From a virus, in the IMG/VR virus record IMGVR_UViG_3300032073_000082, positions 1-37,473 of that record: DNA of 37,473 bases. One strand, given 5' to 3'. The notes below the pieces were generated by a model. The model did not search any database and was not told the DNA's origin. It was given only the letters and a program-made list of their open reading frames with translations. Shown here one piece after another: positions 29,835 to 37,081 of the stretch (position 1 is the stretch's first letter; the number at the start of each line of letters is the position of its first letter). The position numbers were made by a program, and so were the translations under genes.

Positions 29835-30064
29835 TGGTAGAAGTTATTATTTGGACGGCTACTTGGTGTGCGCCCTGCAAAGGACTTAAGACTTGGACGG
29901 ATGTACATTTTCCCTTTGTGATATACAAAGATATAGAAAAAGACGTAGCCCCATTTGAGATTAAATCAGTACCGACAATGCAAGTAGGTCAAGTGTTTAT
30001 AGCAAATGTTTCAACAATAAAACAATATTTATCTAAAAGGGGGAATCAAATTAATGGAAGTTAA
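29834..30064 (+). CDS. Thioredoxin/glutaredoxin-like protein
   Basis: 76 residues from ATG 29834. WTATWCAPCKGL gives a C12-x-x-C15 redox site and SVPTM a cis-proline. Short, glutaredoxin-sized. Reduces disulfides, or supports a ribonucleotide reductase not seen here. Its start overlaps the nuclease stop. Confidence 0.85.
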   Translation: MVEVIIWTATWCAPCKGLKTWTDVHFPFVIYKDIEKDVAPFEIKSVPTMQVGQVFIANVSTIKQYLSKRGNQINGS

Positions 30065-30326
30065 ATGGATTTATCATAATGGTATTAGAGTTCTAGCATT
30101 AGTAGTCAATGATAACGACCCATATGAATTTTGTGAAAATTGTGGTAAGAAACATTATTCTCATCCTAAATTAGCAATCAAAGAAGACAAAGATTGGTGC
30201 GGGGATTGTAATGATGAATATTTTAAAAAACATATGTCTGATGCAGAATTAGGAATGTGGACTATATATGAAATGGAAAGAAATAGAGCAGTAGTAGTAG
30301 TAAGAGAGTTGGATGTAAATGAGTAA
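30054..30326 (+). CDS. Zinc-ribbon small protein
   Basis: 90 residues; C-E-N-C-G-K and C-G-D-C about 22 residues apart. Overlaps the thioredoxin gene by 11 bases. C-terminal part helical then a beta strand (AVVVVREL). No family recognised. Confidence 0.6.
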   Translation: MEVKWIYHNGIRVLALVVNDNDPYEFCENCGKKHYSHPKLAIKEDKDWCGDCNDEYFKKHMSDAELGMWTIYEMERNRAVVVVRELDVNE

Positions 30327-30504
30327 GATAGAAGATATAGTAATTAAAAAAATAGAAGCAAGAGCAGAAATTGGAGAACGTAAATATAATACAACAATGG
30401 AAAGAGTTGACTTGACAAGAAAAGCATGGTTAATCCATGCACAGGAAGAGGCTTTAGACCTAGCAATTTATTTACAGAAGTTGATAATGTTGGAGGAAGA
30501 GTAA
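30319..30504 (+). CDS. Short MazG-like/EExxD helical protein
   Basis: 61 residues. I-E-A-R-A-E-I-G-E-R-K-Y-N-T-T-M, then HAQEEALDLAIYLQKL: the R-x-x-x-G-x-x-K-Y ... E-E-x-x-D-x-x-x-Y-L pattern occurs in phage MazG-like NTP pyrophosphohydrolase-related proteins. Only half the usual metal site is seen; a dimer could complete it. Confidence 0.6.
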   Translation: MSKIEDIVIKKIEARAEIGERKYNTTMERVDLTRKAWLIHAQEEALDLAIYLQKLIMLEEE

Positions 30505-30596
30505 TGAAAAACAGTTGGTCTTTAAAAATAATATATTTTATAGGTAAAGTATCTACTATGATTAGTAGATTTAATAGCAACAGGTGGAGAAAATGA
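30504..30596 (+). CDS. Micro-ORF, basic amphipathic peptide
   Basis: 30 residues (MKNSWSLKIIYFIGKV...), starting on the previous stop (TAATG) behind GGAGGAAGAG and overlapping the next start. Hydrophobic middle and basic end; may be a membrane-associated peptide. Confidence 0.35.
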   Translation: MKNSWSLKIIYFIGKVSTMISRFNSNRWRK

Positions 30597-30652
30597 AGTG
30601 GAAAGAATACTTTAGAAGAAAGAAAGAATACAAAGAGAGGTATAAAAAATGA
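30593..30652 (+). CDS. Micro-ORF, highly basic peptide
   Basis: 19 residues, MKWKEYFRRKKEYKERYKK, behind AGGTGGAG and overlapping both neighbours by ATGA. Coupled overlap is the only support; may be a translation bridge. Confidence 0.3.
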   Translation: MKWKEYFRRKKEYKERYKK

Positions 30653-31041
30653 AAGATAAAGTTGAAAAAATATTAAGTTCTAGAGAATGGACTTTTGCTG
30701 ATTTAACTAATATGAATCAGTTAGTAAAAAACTTTTCAGAAGAAATATATACACAGTTAGATGCTAAGGAAAAACTAACTATTGTATGGGAAGAAGATAT
30801 ATATAGAAATGTAAAAAGTTCTAACATACAGTCATTCGGAAGTTTCTTCCAAATGTTAGTAATAGAACAAATACAAATACAAGTAGCAAGTACATTACAA
30901 GAACAATTACTTACAGCGAATGTAAACTTTAGTAATAATAAAAATAAGGAGGAAGAAAACAATGTTGTTTCCGAGGGAAGTTTGGGCGGGAAGCCACTTA
31001 AAGAACGCACCGCAGATGAAAAGAAAGATAGTGAAGAATAA
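30649..31041 (+). CDS. Hypothetical helical protein overlapping the primase gene
   Basis: 130 residues. Helical body (TNMNQLVKNFSEEIYTQLD, SFFQMLVIEQIQIQVASTL) and an Asn/Lys/Glu-rich disordered tail. The last 80 bases overlap the primase in another frame, which explains the low-complexity tail. Placement suggests a primase accessory subunit, unproven. Confidence 0.6.
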   Translation: MKDKVEKILSSREWTFADLTNMNQLVKNFSEEIYTQLDAKEKLTIVWEEDIYRNVKSSNIQSFGSFFQMLVIEQIQIQVASTLQEQLLTANVNFSNNKNKEEENNVVSEGSLGGKPLKERTADEKKDSEE

Positions 31042-31963
31042 GAAAGAGTTTATTGATTGGGTTAATATTTACAATGGAAGAATGAATTGTTATACAACAG
31101 TTTATGATTTTGAAGTTGTGAATGATAATACTAAAATAGATTCTTCGGTTGTTCTTGACAGAATGTTTCTAGATTTTGATGCACATGATGAACCTTTAGA
31201 AAACGCACATAGAGATTTTATGAGCGTTGGAAAGAAACTATCGTCATTGAATATAATGTTCAATGCTTATTTTAGCGGGAAAGGTTTTCATATCATTGCA
31301 CACGGAGAGCGAGTTAATGATATTAGATGCATTCAACAGTATTATACCGAATTGGCTAAAGACCATCCTACACTTGATAGAACAGGTATTCAAACTAATA
31401 GGTTAAGGAGAGTTCCCAATACTTTGAATCTAAGTAGTGGTAAAGAAAACAATCACTACTTTTGTACTCCACTAGACTTTGCTTCTTTAGAAGAAGTTTC
31501 TATGTATGATATATTAGTTATGGCTAAACATAGAAACCCCATGATAACAACGGGAACAGAAAGAATTGTATTTCCTACCGTGAAACCAATTCACTTGGCA
31601 GATATTGAAATAGAGATACCAAAACCTATCGGAACATTACCAATCATACCCTGTTTGCATAATGCGATTATGGTCGAGAACCCTAGTCATTATGCTAGAG
31701 TTTACTTGGTTCAATGGTATAGAGACTTACTTACATTAGGAGAAAGAAAAGTTTCTTTGGAACAACAAAAGGAAGTATCTGAATTGATTATGACAGAGTT
31801 AGCAACAATAGCAGGTCATCCTGAAGTATGGTTAGATTGGGATTACAATAAGACTAAGAAATATGTTAGTGGAATTGTATCCAAAGGTTATCATGCAGTT
31901 GGTTGTGGGTCGTTAATTACACAAGGATATTGTGTAGGAAAATGTTGGAGGTATCACGAATGA
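30962..31963 (+). CDS. Archaeo-eukaryotic (AEP) primase
   Basis: 333 residues. AAGGAGG precedes the ATG. Catalytic Asp71-x-Asp73 in FLDFDAH, then S105-G-K-G-F-H110 (the S-G-x-G-x-H motif) define an AEP primase. Near the C-terminus Cys315, Cys324 and Cys328 (VGCGSL, GYCVGKCWRY) make a metal-binding cluster, reminiscent of a PriL or PriCT-type domain. Makes primers for viral replication. Confidence 0.85.
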   Translation: MLFPREVWAGSHLKNAPQMKRKIVKNKKEFIDWVNIYNGRMNCYTTVYDFEVVNDNTKIDSSVVLDRMFLDFDAHDEPLENAHRDFMSVGKKLSSLNIMFNAYFSGKGFHIIAHGERVNDIRCIQQYYTELAKDHPTLDRTGIQTNRLRRVPNTLNLSSGKENNHYFCTPLDFASLEEVSMYDILVMAKHRNPMITTGTERIVFPTVKPIHLADIEIEIPKPIGTLPIIPCLHNAIMVENPSHYARVYLVQWYRDLLTLGERKVSLEQQKEVSELIMTELATIAGHPEVWLDWDYNKTKKYVSGIVSKGYHAVGCGSLITQGYCVGKCWRYHE

Positions 31964-32658
31964 AATTATTAATAGATAGTAGAGAAAACTCGGAACTAAC
32001 AGAGAGAGTAATAGAAAAAGCCCAAAGTCTAAACGTGCCGTTTGAAAAACAGTGGCTAGAAATTGGCGACTATGTTTTCAATGACGTTTGTTTTGAGGCC
32101 AAATCTTCTTTTGATTTTATTCAATCTATTGTAAATAAAAGATTGTGGAATCAATTAGATAATATGGATAGAGCATATGTAAATAATTTAGTTATTGTTT
32201 ACGGTTCATTTGAAGATGGTTTTCGTAAGCATTTAGAACACATAAAAACTAGCATGAATAAAACAGCACAAAGAGTTATTCTTAGAAAGAAGTTCTTTGG
32301 TTCGATGAGTAAGATAATATTAGATACTGATTGTAGTATTATTTGGGTTAGAGATGCATTAACAGCCGCAGAATTAATTGCAGTTGTTTGTAAAATGCAA
32401 CCACATGATAGGGAAGTATATGTTCCTAGAATTGTGAAACAGAAAAAAATTAGCACTACTGATTTAAGAGTGGATGTATTATCTACAATTAAAGGAGTAA
32501 GTGATAAAAAGGCTAAACTTTTGATAAAGAAGTTTGGTTCTATAATGGAAATAGGAGAGTCATCTTCTTTAGAATTATGTAAGATAGACGGTATTGGCGG
32601 AGTATTAGCAAACCGTATTATTGATACTTTAAATTCAGAAGACAAAATACAAATATAG
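31960..32658 (+). CDS. XPF/ERCC4-family structure-specific nuclease
   Basis: 232 residues from ATG 31960 after GGAGG; a longer in-frame ORF from 31903 lies within primase. LLIDSREN (Asp6), EIGDYVF (Asp37) and E46-A-K48 make the ERCC4 catalytic site; the usual E-R-K is E-A-K. A C-terminal (HhH)2 domain is visible (TIKGVSDKKAKLLIKKFG and CKIDGIGGVLANRI). Like Hef/Mus81 it should cut branched DNA at forks or flaps. Confidence 0.85.
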   Translation: MKLLIDSRENSELTERVIEKAQSLNVPFEKQWLEIGDYVFNDVCFEAKSSFDFIQSIVNKRLWNQLDNMDRAYVNNLVIVYGSFEDGFRKHLEHIKTSMNKTAQRVILRKKFFGSMSKIILDTDCSIIWVRDALTAAELIAVVCKMQPHDREVYVPRIVKQKKISTTDLRVDVLSTIKGVSDKKAKLLIKKFGSIMEIGESSSLELCKIDGIGGVLANRIIDTLNSEDKIQI

Positions 32659-32670
32659 GAGAAAAGAAAA

Positions 32671-34245
32671 ATGAAAAATATTGATAATAATTTTAATGAA
32701 GATGAATTACTAGAAGAGGCAATGAGGAATCAGTTTAATGAAACGAAAAATACAACATTAAGGCTACCAAAAATAGTTGAAGAATATGCAGATAGTGCAA
32801 TAGAGGTATCTAGAAATAATAGAGTACCTGCAATATTATCAGCCTATTCCTTACTAGGACAGATTTGTAAAGAAATGGTTTATGTTCCAAAAGGAAGAGG
32901 TACAGAAGATGTTAGAGTTCACATTATTTGGCTACAAACAAGTGGTTCGGGTAAAAGTGAAATGTATAATTTTACAGGTAGAATAGCGCAGTATGTTTTT
33001 GATATCATTAATGGTAGACATAGAGACAACGTTGAAGCAGAAACAGCAGGTGAAAGACATAATAGATTTTCTATTCATGCTGTTAAGTCAACAACAGACG
33101 CGGCACTTATCGGTAAAATGAAAATGGAAGATGTTACTATTACTGATGATGACGGCAACACTACATACGAACAAATACCTAAACAACTATTTGGTGGTTT
33201 GGAAGGTGATGGTCTTTGTGTGTATGATGAGTTCGAGTATTCGGGTGTTTTCAAACCTACGCAACATAAACAAGAAGTTGTAATGTATTTGAATACACTA
33301 ATGAATACTCTAGCAGGTCAAAATTATAGAATAACAAAACAATTAGCAGAAGGTGGAGAAATGTATTGTGATAGCAGACGTTCTATTTACGCTACATCCT
33401 ATATTCCTAAAACACTAACTAGTGTTATAGCAGAAACAGGACTACTGCAACGTTGTTTAATCTATATCAGAGAAGTTCCTATAAGTGAACAGAATGCTGT
33501 AAGAGAAACATTGAGTAATGATTATGGTAGAATTATAGATACTCAAACACCAATCAATAAGTTTGGTGATGCCTTTGTGGAAATCTATGAATGTCTTAAA
33601 GAGAAGTATGATTCTGTTCCATTGGAAGTTAATGATAATATGTCAGAAGAACAGATTAGAGAAGCAGAAGTAATCAGAAGAAAGAAAGTAATCACGTTTT
33701 CTAAAGGTGTAAACGATACAATAACAAACGAGACAATTAAGTTTCAGAACTTTGTACATGATAGCCGACCTGCTGTAATTGAGATAGCAAATAATTTTAT
33801 TACTAGAATGCAAGTAAGTATGGTTAGACTAGCAGTTCTTTCTTGTATTGCAGAAGCACCTAAATTACCAAAGAAAGATAGATTCAAACTAACTAGTAAA
33901 CACGTTTTACAAGCATCTCATGTAACCCAACAATGTTATAAATCTCTTGTATTGTGGTTAGATTCAGCCCTAAGAGCCGAAAGACTATCTTCTGCCAAGA
34001 AACAAAAGTTAGATGTATTTACAAAAGAGTATAAAAAATTAGTAGAAAATGGAAAATCAGTAAGCATAGAAGGACAGACAGGAGAGTGGATAAATAAATC
34101 TGTACTATTAGAAACAGTAAGATTAGTAACCAATGCATCACCTGCAACAGTATATAGGAACTACAAATCTAATAAGGAGTATTTTGACGAAATAAGACAC
34201 AACAAAACTAGATTTGTAAATATAAAAAGGAGAGGAATAAAATGA
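32671..34245 (+). CDS. DUF3987-like P-loop protein, replicative helicase candidate
   Basis: 524 residues. Walker A SGSGKS at 91-96, Walker B CVYDEFE at 183-189. The layout (helical N-terminus with an AILSAYSLLGQI-type segment before the P-loop) resembles DUF3987/phage primase-helicase C-terminal proteins. The C-terminus ends in a winged-helix-like segment (KSVLLETVRLVTN, TVYRNYKSN). It follows primase and ERCC4 genes and no MCM is seen in the window, so it could be the replicative helicase. Confidence 0.7.
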   Translation: MKNIDNNFNEDELLEEAMRNQFNETKNTTLRLPKIVEEYADSAIEVSRNNRVPAILSAYSLLGQICKEMVYVPKGRGTEDVRVHIIWLQTSGSGKSEMYNFTGRIAQYVFDIINGRHRDNVEAETAGERHNRFSIHAVKSTTDAALIGKMKMEDVTITDDDGNTTYEQIPKQLFGGLEGDGLCVYDEFEYSGVFKPTQHKQEVVMYLNTLMNTLAGQNYRITKQLAEGGEMYCDSRRSIYATSYIPKTLTSVIAETGLLQRCLIYIREVPISEQNAVRETLSNDYGRIIDTQTPINKFGDAFVEIYECLKEKYDSVPLEVNDNMSEEQIREAEVIRRKKVITFSKGVNDTITNETIKFQNFVHDSRPAVIEIANNFITRMQVSMVRLAVLSCIAEAPKLPKKDRFKLTSKHVLQASHVTQQCYKSLVLWLDSALRAERLSSAKKQKLDVFTKEYKKLVENGKSVSIEGQTGEWINKSVLLETVRLVTNASPATVYRNYKSNKEYFDEIRHNKTRFVNIKRRGIK

Positions 34246-34487
34246 GTAATAAAACATATGAACATACATTTCAAATGTATAATGTAAAAGATGGCCCGAA
34301 AGTAATGATTGAAGCACTAAACACGTTAGGACAACAAGGTTGGGCTTTAAGCACAGTAATGAATATAGGAACTGATAGATTAATCGCTTTCTTAGTAAGA
34401 GATACAACTAAAGAAGCACCTAATCCACAAAAAGCAGACCAAGATAAAATTACTGCTTTGTGGTCTGCAACAGGTGATGAAGAGTGA
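34242..34487 (+). CDS. DUF4177-like small protein
   Basis: 81 residues. Y-E-H-T-F-x-x-Y-x-V and then MIEALNTLGQQGWALSTV ... LIAFLVRD match the DUF4177 pattern (Y-E-x-x-x-V ... L-N-x-x-G-x-x-G-W-x-x). Function of that family is unknown. The acidic C-terminus is low complexity. Confidence 0.65.
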   Translation: MSNKTYEHTFQMYNVKDGPKVMIEALNTLGQQGWALSTVMNIGTDRLIAFLVRDTTKEAPNPQKADQDKITALWSATGDEE

Positions 34488-34606
34488 AAAGAAAACAATA
34501 TAAAAAAATAATGAAAATGTTTTCACATATTAAAGTTGTAAGAAATTTGACTGATGAAGAAAAAGAAGACGAGTTGGAGTTGGAGTTTTATGACAGTGAT
34601 TGCTAA
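34484..34606 (+). CDS. Small charged protein
   Basis: 40 residues from GTG 34484, overlapping the upstream stop. Basic first half (KRKQYKKIMKMF), acidic second half (EEKEDELELEF). An internal ATG at 34511 is an alternative start. Coupling is the main support. Confidence 0.4.
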   Translation: MKRKQYKKIMKMFSHIKVVRNLTDEEKEDELELEFYDSDC

Positions 34607-35201
34607 GAACGTTTTAGCAATTGATTTAGAAACAAAAAATATGTCTCACGAAATTGGTGGTTGGGAAAACACCCATATGTTTCAAGTATCAACTGTTTGT
34701 ACTTGGGATGGAGATGTAGGAACTATCTATATTGACAAATCAGTGGACGATTTGAAAAAATCTAACGTAATTATCAAACCATTATCAGAATTAAAATTCG
34801 ATTTAGAAAAACATTTTGATAATGGTGGAAAATTACTAGGTCATAATATACGAAACTTCGATTTACCTGTTTTGAAAAACGCAATGGATATTTATTGTAT
34901 CAGAAAATACCTAGATAATCCTGAATCATATATTGATACTAGCGCAATACTTTCTAAAGAATACGGTGAAAGATATTCTCTTTCTAATTTAGTTCAACAT
35001 ACACTTGGTTCTGATAAATTAATGGATAGTGCAGATGCACCAAAGATTTGGAAAACAGGAGGCTACTCTCAAGTCGCTGAATATTGTTTGAAAGATTGTG
35101 AATTAGTTTATGATTTGTGGAAACACGGTGTTGAGAACCAAATAGTTAAAGGCTTCTCCCTTGAAGAAGCAATTGAGAAAGATTTGGAGGTGATGTGGTA
35201 A
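34590..35201 (+). CDS. DEDDy 3'-5' exonuclease
   Basis: 203 residues from ATG 34590 after GGAG. Asp12-x-Glu14 (AIDLET), His85-Asn86 with Phe90-Asp91 (GHNIRNFD) and Tyr165-x3-Asp169 (YCLKDC) give the complete DEDDy set. A stand-alone proofreading-type nuclease like those related to the PolB exonuclease domain. Its Exo II is canonical, whereas that of the split PolB is altered. Confidence 0.85.
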   Translation: MTVIAKNVLAIDLETKNMSHEIGGWENTHMFQVSTVCTWDGDVGTIYIDKSVDDLKKSNVIIKPLSELKFDLEKHFDNGGKLLGHNIRNFDLPVLKNAMDIYCIRKYLDNPESYIDTSAILSKEYGERYSLSNLVQHTLGSDKLMDSADAPKIWKTGGYSQVAEYCLKDCELVYDLWKHGVENQIVKGFSLEEAIEKDLEVMW

Positions 35202-35362
35202 TGGCTTTAAGTGCAACATCTATTGCTATTTGGATTGTTTTTATAATTATGATTTCATTATTATTTTTTGCAGCCTTTGGTAATAGTAAATATTCAGAAG
35301 ATACTATTGAAGAGTATATGACGAACCTAATAAATGAGGAACAAAAACGTGGCTCTAGTTGA
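35201..35362 (+). CDS. Small single-pass membrane protein
   Basis: 53 residues starting on the exonuclease stop (TAATG). ATSIAIWIVFIIMISLLFF is a membrane helix with a short outer end; a charged tail (YSEDTIEEYM) follows. It overlaps the next gene by 14 bases. Function unknown. Confidence 0.55.
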   Translation: MALSATSIAIWIVFIIMISLLFFAAFGNSKYSEDTIEEYMTNLINEEQKRGSS

Positions 35363-35486
35363 GGTATGTAACTTCTGTAAAGAAGAGACTATACCAAGAC
35401 GGATTCGTGGGGTCTATGTTGGTAGTCTTGATGAAATCAAGATTTGGCAATGTAGAAAATGTAAGGCTTTGTGGTCGAATAATTAA
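35349..35486 (+). CDS. Small zinc-ribbon protein closing the operon
   Basis: 45 residues from GTG 35349 (GAGG upstream). C-N-F-C and C-R-K-C-K make a minimal ribbon. Last gene before the terminator. Confidence 0.55.
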   Translation: MALVEVCNFCKEETIPRRIRGVYVGSLDEIKIWQCRKCKALWSNN

Positions 35487-35493
35487 TTTTATT

Positions 35494-35519
35494 CGGCCAT
35501 GAGGCCGCTTTTTTTTTTT
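35494..35519 (+). terminator. Strong hairpin/T-tract terminator of the long operon
   Basis: CGGCC-ATGA-GGCCG at 35494-35507, then C and 11 T, in an otherwise AT-rich setting. Ends the roughly 30-kb plus-strand gene array. A weaker TATTCTTA/TAAGAATA stem with a T-run follows at about 35550-35580. Confidence 0.8.
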
Positions 35520-35598
35520 ATTTTTTTAAGTATTTTTTTTTTAATTAGTATTCTTATATTTTTAAGAATAGTATTTTTTTTGTAAAGAGCAATTCTGA

Positions 35599-35608
35599 GA
35601 GTATATAA
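35599..35608 (+). promoter_or_regulatory. TATA-box-like promoter
   Basis: GAGTATATAAACTG at about 35597-35610 is a good archaeal TATA box. It lies about 100 bases upstream of GTG 35705 in the gap after the terminators, where a new promoter is needed. The transcription start should fall near 35625-35635. Confidence 0.5.
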
Positions 35609-35704
35609 ACTGTGCAGAATTTGTATTTTAACATAAAAAATACCGCAATGTAAATTAACTACTTGGTGTTAGAACTACACTAGAGTGAAGCGGGTTTGTC
35701 AACA

Positions 35705-35872
35705 GTGGAAATCAATCAATCAATTATAGAAGGTTTAACCCACTTAGATTTAGACTTCGCTATGTTTTTTGTAAATACTTTTTTTGTAATCGTATCATTA
35801 CAAATAACTCACTTATTTTATGTATTATGGGAGGAAAAAAGATATGAAAGAAAGAACACATCACAATGGTAA
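35705..35872 (+). CDS. Small membrane protein
   Basis: 55 residues from GTG 35705. MFFVNTFFVIVSLQITHLFYVL is a membrane segment between a polar head and a basic tail. It overlaps the next gene. No family recognised. Confidence 0.45.
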   Translation: MEINQSIIEGLTHLDLDFAMFFVNTFFVIVSLQITHLFYVLWEEKRYERKNTSQW

Positions 35873-35927
35873 ATGTAAGTGGATGACCGATTTTATGGAG
35901 TCATTGAAAGATATAGAAGTTGAGTAA
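35844..35927 (+). CDS. Micro-ORF behind strong Shine-Dalgarno
   Basis: 27 residues (MKERTHHNGKCKWM...), preceded by GGGAGGAAAAAAGAT. His/Cys residues could bind a metal, but it is too short to judge. Confidence 0.4.
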   Translation: MKERTHHNGKCKWMTDFMESLKDIEVE

Positions 35928-35928
35928 A

Positions 35929-36057
35929 ATGAATGAAGATTATTGGGAAGCACAAATAGAAGGTTTTGAAAATCAATTCAAGAAACCAATTTGGAGAGAC
36001 TACTTAGAAACTCAACGTAAGTTATTAGATGAAGTATTTTCTTTAGGTTTAGATTAA
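35929..36057 (+). CDS. Small hypothetical protein
   Basis: 42 residues, MNEDYWEAQIEGFENQFKKP onward, helical and acidic. Starts one base after the previous stop; its last nine bases overlap the end of the convergent minus-strand gene. Confidence 0.45.
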   Translation: MNEDYWEAQIEGFENQFKKPIWRDYLETQRKLLDEVFSLGLD

Positions 36058-36336
36058 CCACTCAGGTAAAACCGGAAAATTATCTGCCGCTTCATTAGCC
36101 CCCGTAGATTCATCATCTACATCAAAGTAGTCTGTAATATCTCTCCACGCTTGTCTATATTCTAACAACTCTTGTTGTTGTTCAGTAGTATATAATGCAA
36201 ATCTATCTGTTAACATAAATTGGTCTGTAAAAACTAAAAATGCTTCTCTCTCATGTCCAACGGCTTGCCAAGTCCAATCTTCTTCTTCTACATGAGTAAC
36301 ATTACCGTCACCGTCTTGAAATACTTGTTCTCTCAT
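36049..36336 (-). CDS. Tail-fibre assembly chaperone-like protein
   Basis: 95 residues from ATG 36336 after GGGTGAT; GTG 36345 is also open. The C-terminal half has YRQAWRDITDYF and then NFPVLPEWL, the Y-R-x-x-[LW]-R-D-I ... F-P-x-x-P pattern of phage tail-assembly chaperone/XkdW-like proteins found next to fibre genes. It follows the fibre-like gene with overlapping stop/start. Confidence 0.65.
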   Translation of the reverse strand: MREQVFQDGDGNVTHVEEEDWTWQAVGHEREAFLVFTDQFMLTDRFALYTTEQQQELLEYRQAWRDITDYFDVDDESTGANEAADNFPVLPEWLI

Positions 36337-36341
36337 TTTAA

Positions 36342-37070
36342 TCACCCGAATGTATTTATCACCCTTACATTAACCCACGGAATAGCACCTATTTGGTCTG
36401 TAATATCATTTAATACTGATGATTGGTTACTAGTGCTTGTAGATGTCTGCGTAATCAATGTGTTAGCACTTTCACCGAAACTACCTATTTCTCTTAACAC
36501 ACTACAATAGACATCATTTTGATTATCCTCAAAATAGTGTGGTAAAGTAGACGCAGGTTTACAGTATAAATTAGTAGTATTACTATCAGCCCAAACTAAA
36601 CCTATGAAGTACCAAGTTTTTTCATCCATTTCATAAGTCTGATTAGCATTACCTGCGGCATTCTTTAATTGTGCTAGTATTGGGCTTGTTGATGTAAAAG
36701 TTATTGATGTCTGAGCCACCAAATTGTCGGGGTAAGGCGCACCACCAACAGCCGCTTTAGAATCATAAACTCCTATTTTCATAGTTGCATTACTGTTTGC
36801 GGTTGATGCTCTCATTGAAATATAATCTATTGTTCCTCCTTGATAAGACCACATTGGAATCATAGAAACATAATTCATAGCAGTACACGCATTGAATGTT
36901 TGAGTCCTTATACCCATCATTCTTGAAGGAACTCTATACTTTACCGTACCAAAAGCAGATATTCCATTTACTGATGCTCCATAATGGTCATTCTTAGTTG
37001 CTCCTCCACCACCTGTTCCATCATCTACTGTACCATCACTCTTTCTTCTTCTGAATGCTTGTCTACCCAT
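36342..37070 (-). CDS. Virion surface/fibre-like protein
   Basis: 242 residues. Basic head MGRQAFRRRK, then a Gly-rich linker with DGTVDDGTGGGG, then a beta-sandwich-like domain (TIDYISMRASTANSNATMKIGVYDS; YFIGLVWADSNTTNLYCKP) resembling receptor-binding or jelly-roll tips. GAGGTGAT precedes the ATG. Followed by the chaperone-like gene, it is probably a tail fibre or spike component; exact homology not recognised. Confidence 0.6.
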   Translation of the reverse strand: MGRQAFRRRKSDGTVDDGTGGGGATKNDHYGASVNGISAFGTVKYRVPSRMMGIRTQTFNACTAMNYVSMIPMWSYQGGTIDYISMRASTANSNATMKIGVYDSKAAVGGAPYPDNLVAQTSITFTSTSPILAQLKNAAGNANQTYEMDEKTWYFIGLVWADSNTTNLYCKPASTLPHYFEDNQNDVYCSVLREIGSFGESANTLITQTSTSTSNQSSVLNDITDQIGAIPWVNVRVINTFG

Positions 37071-37081
37071 TTTTAATCACC

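Noticed and set aside
31903-31959. N-terminal extension of the ERCC4 nuclease gene
   Set aside because: The extra 19 residues lie inside the primase gene, and the ATG at 31960 has GGAGG at proper spacing and an ATGA overlap.
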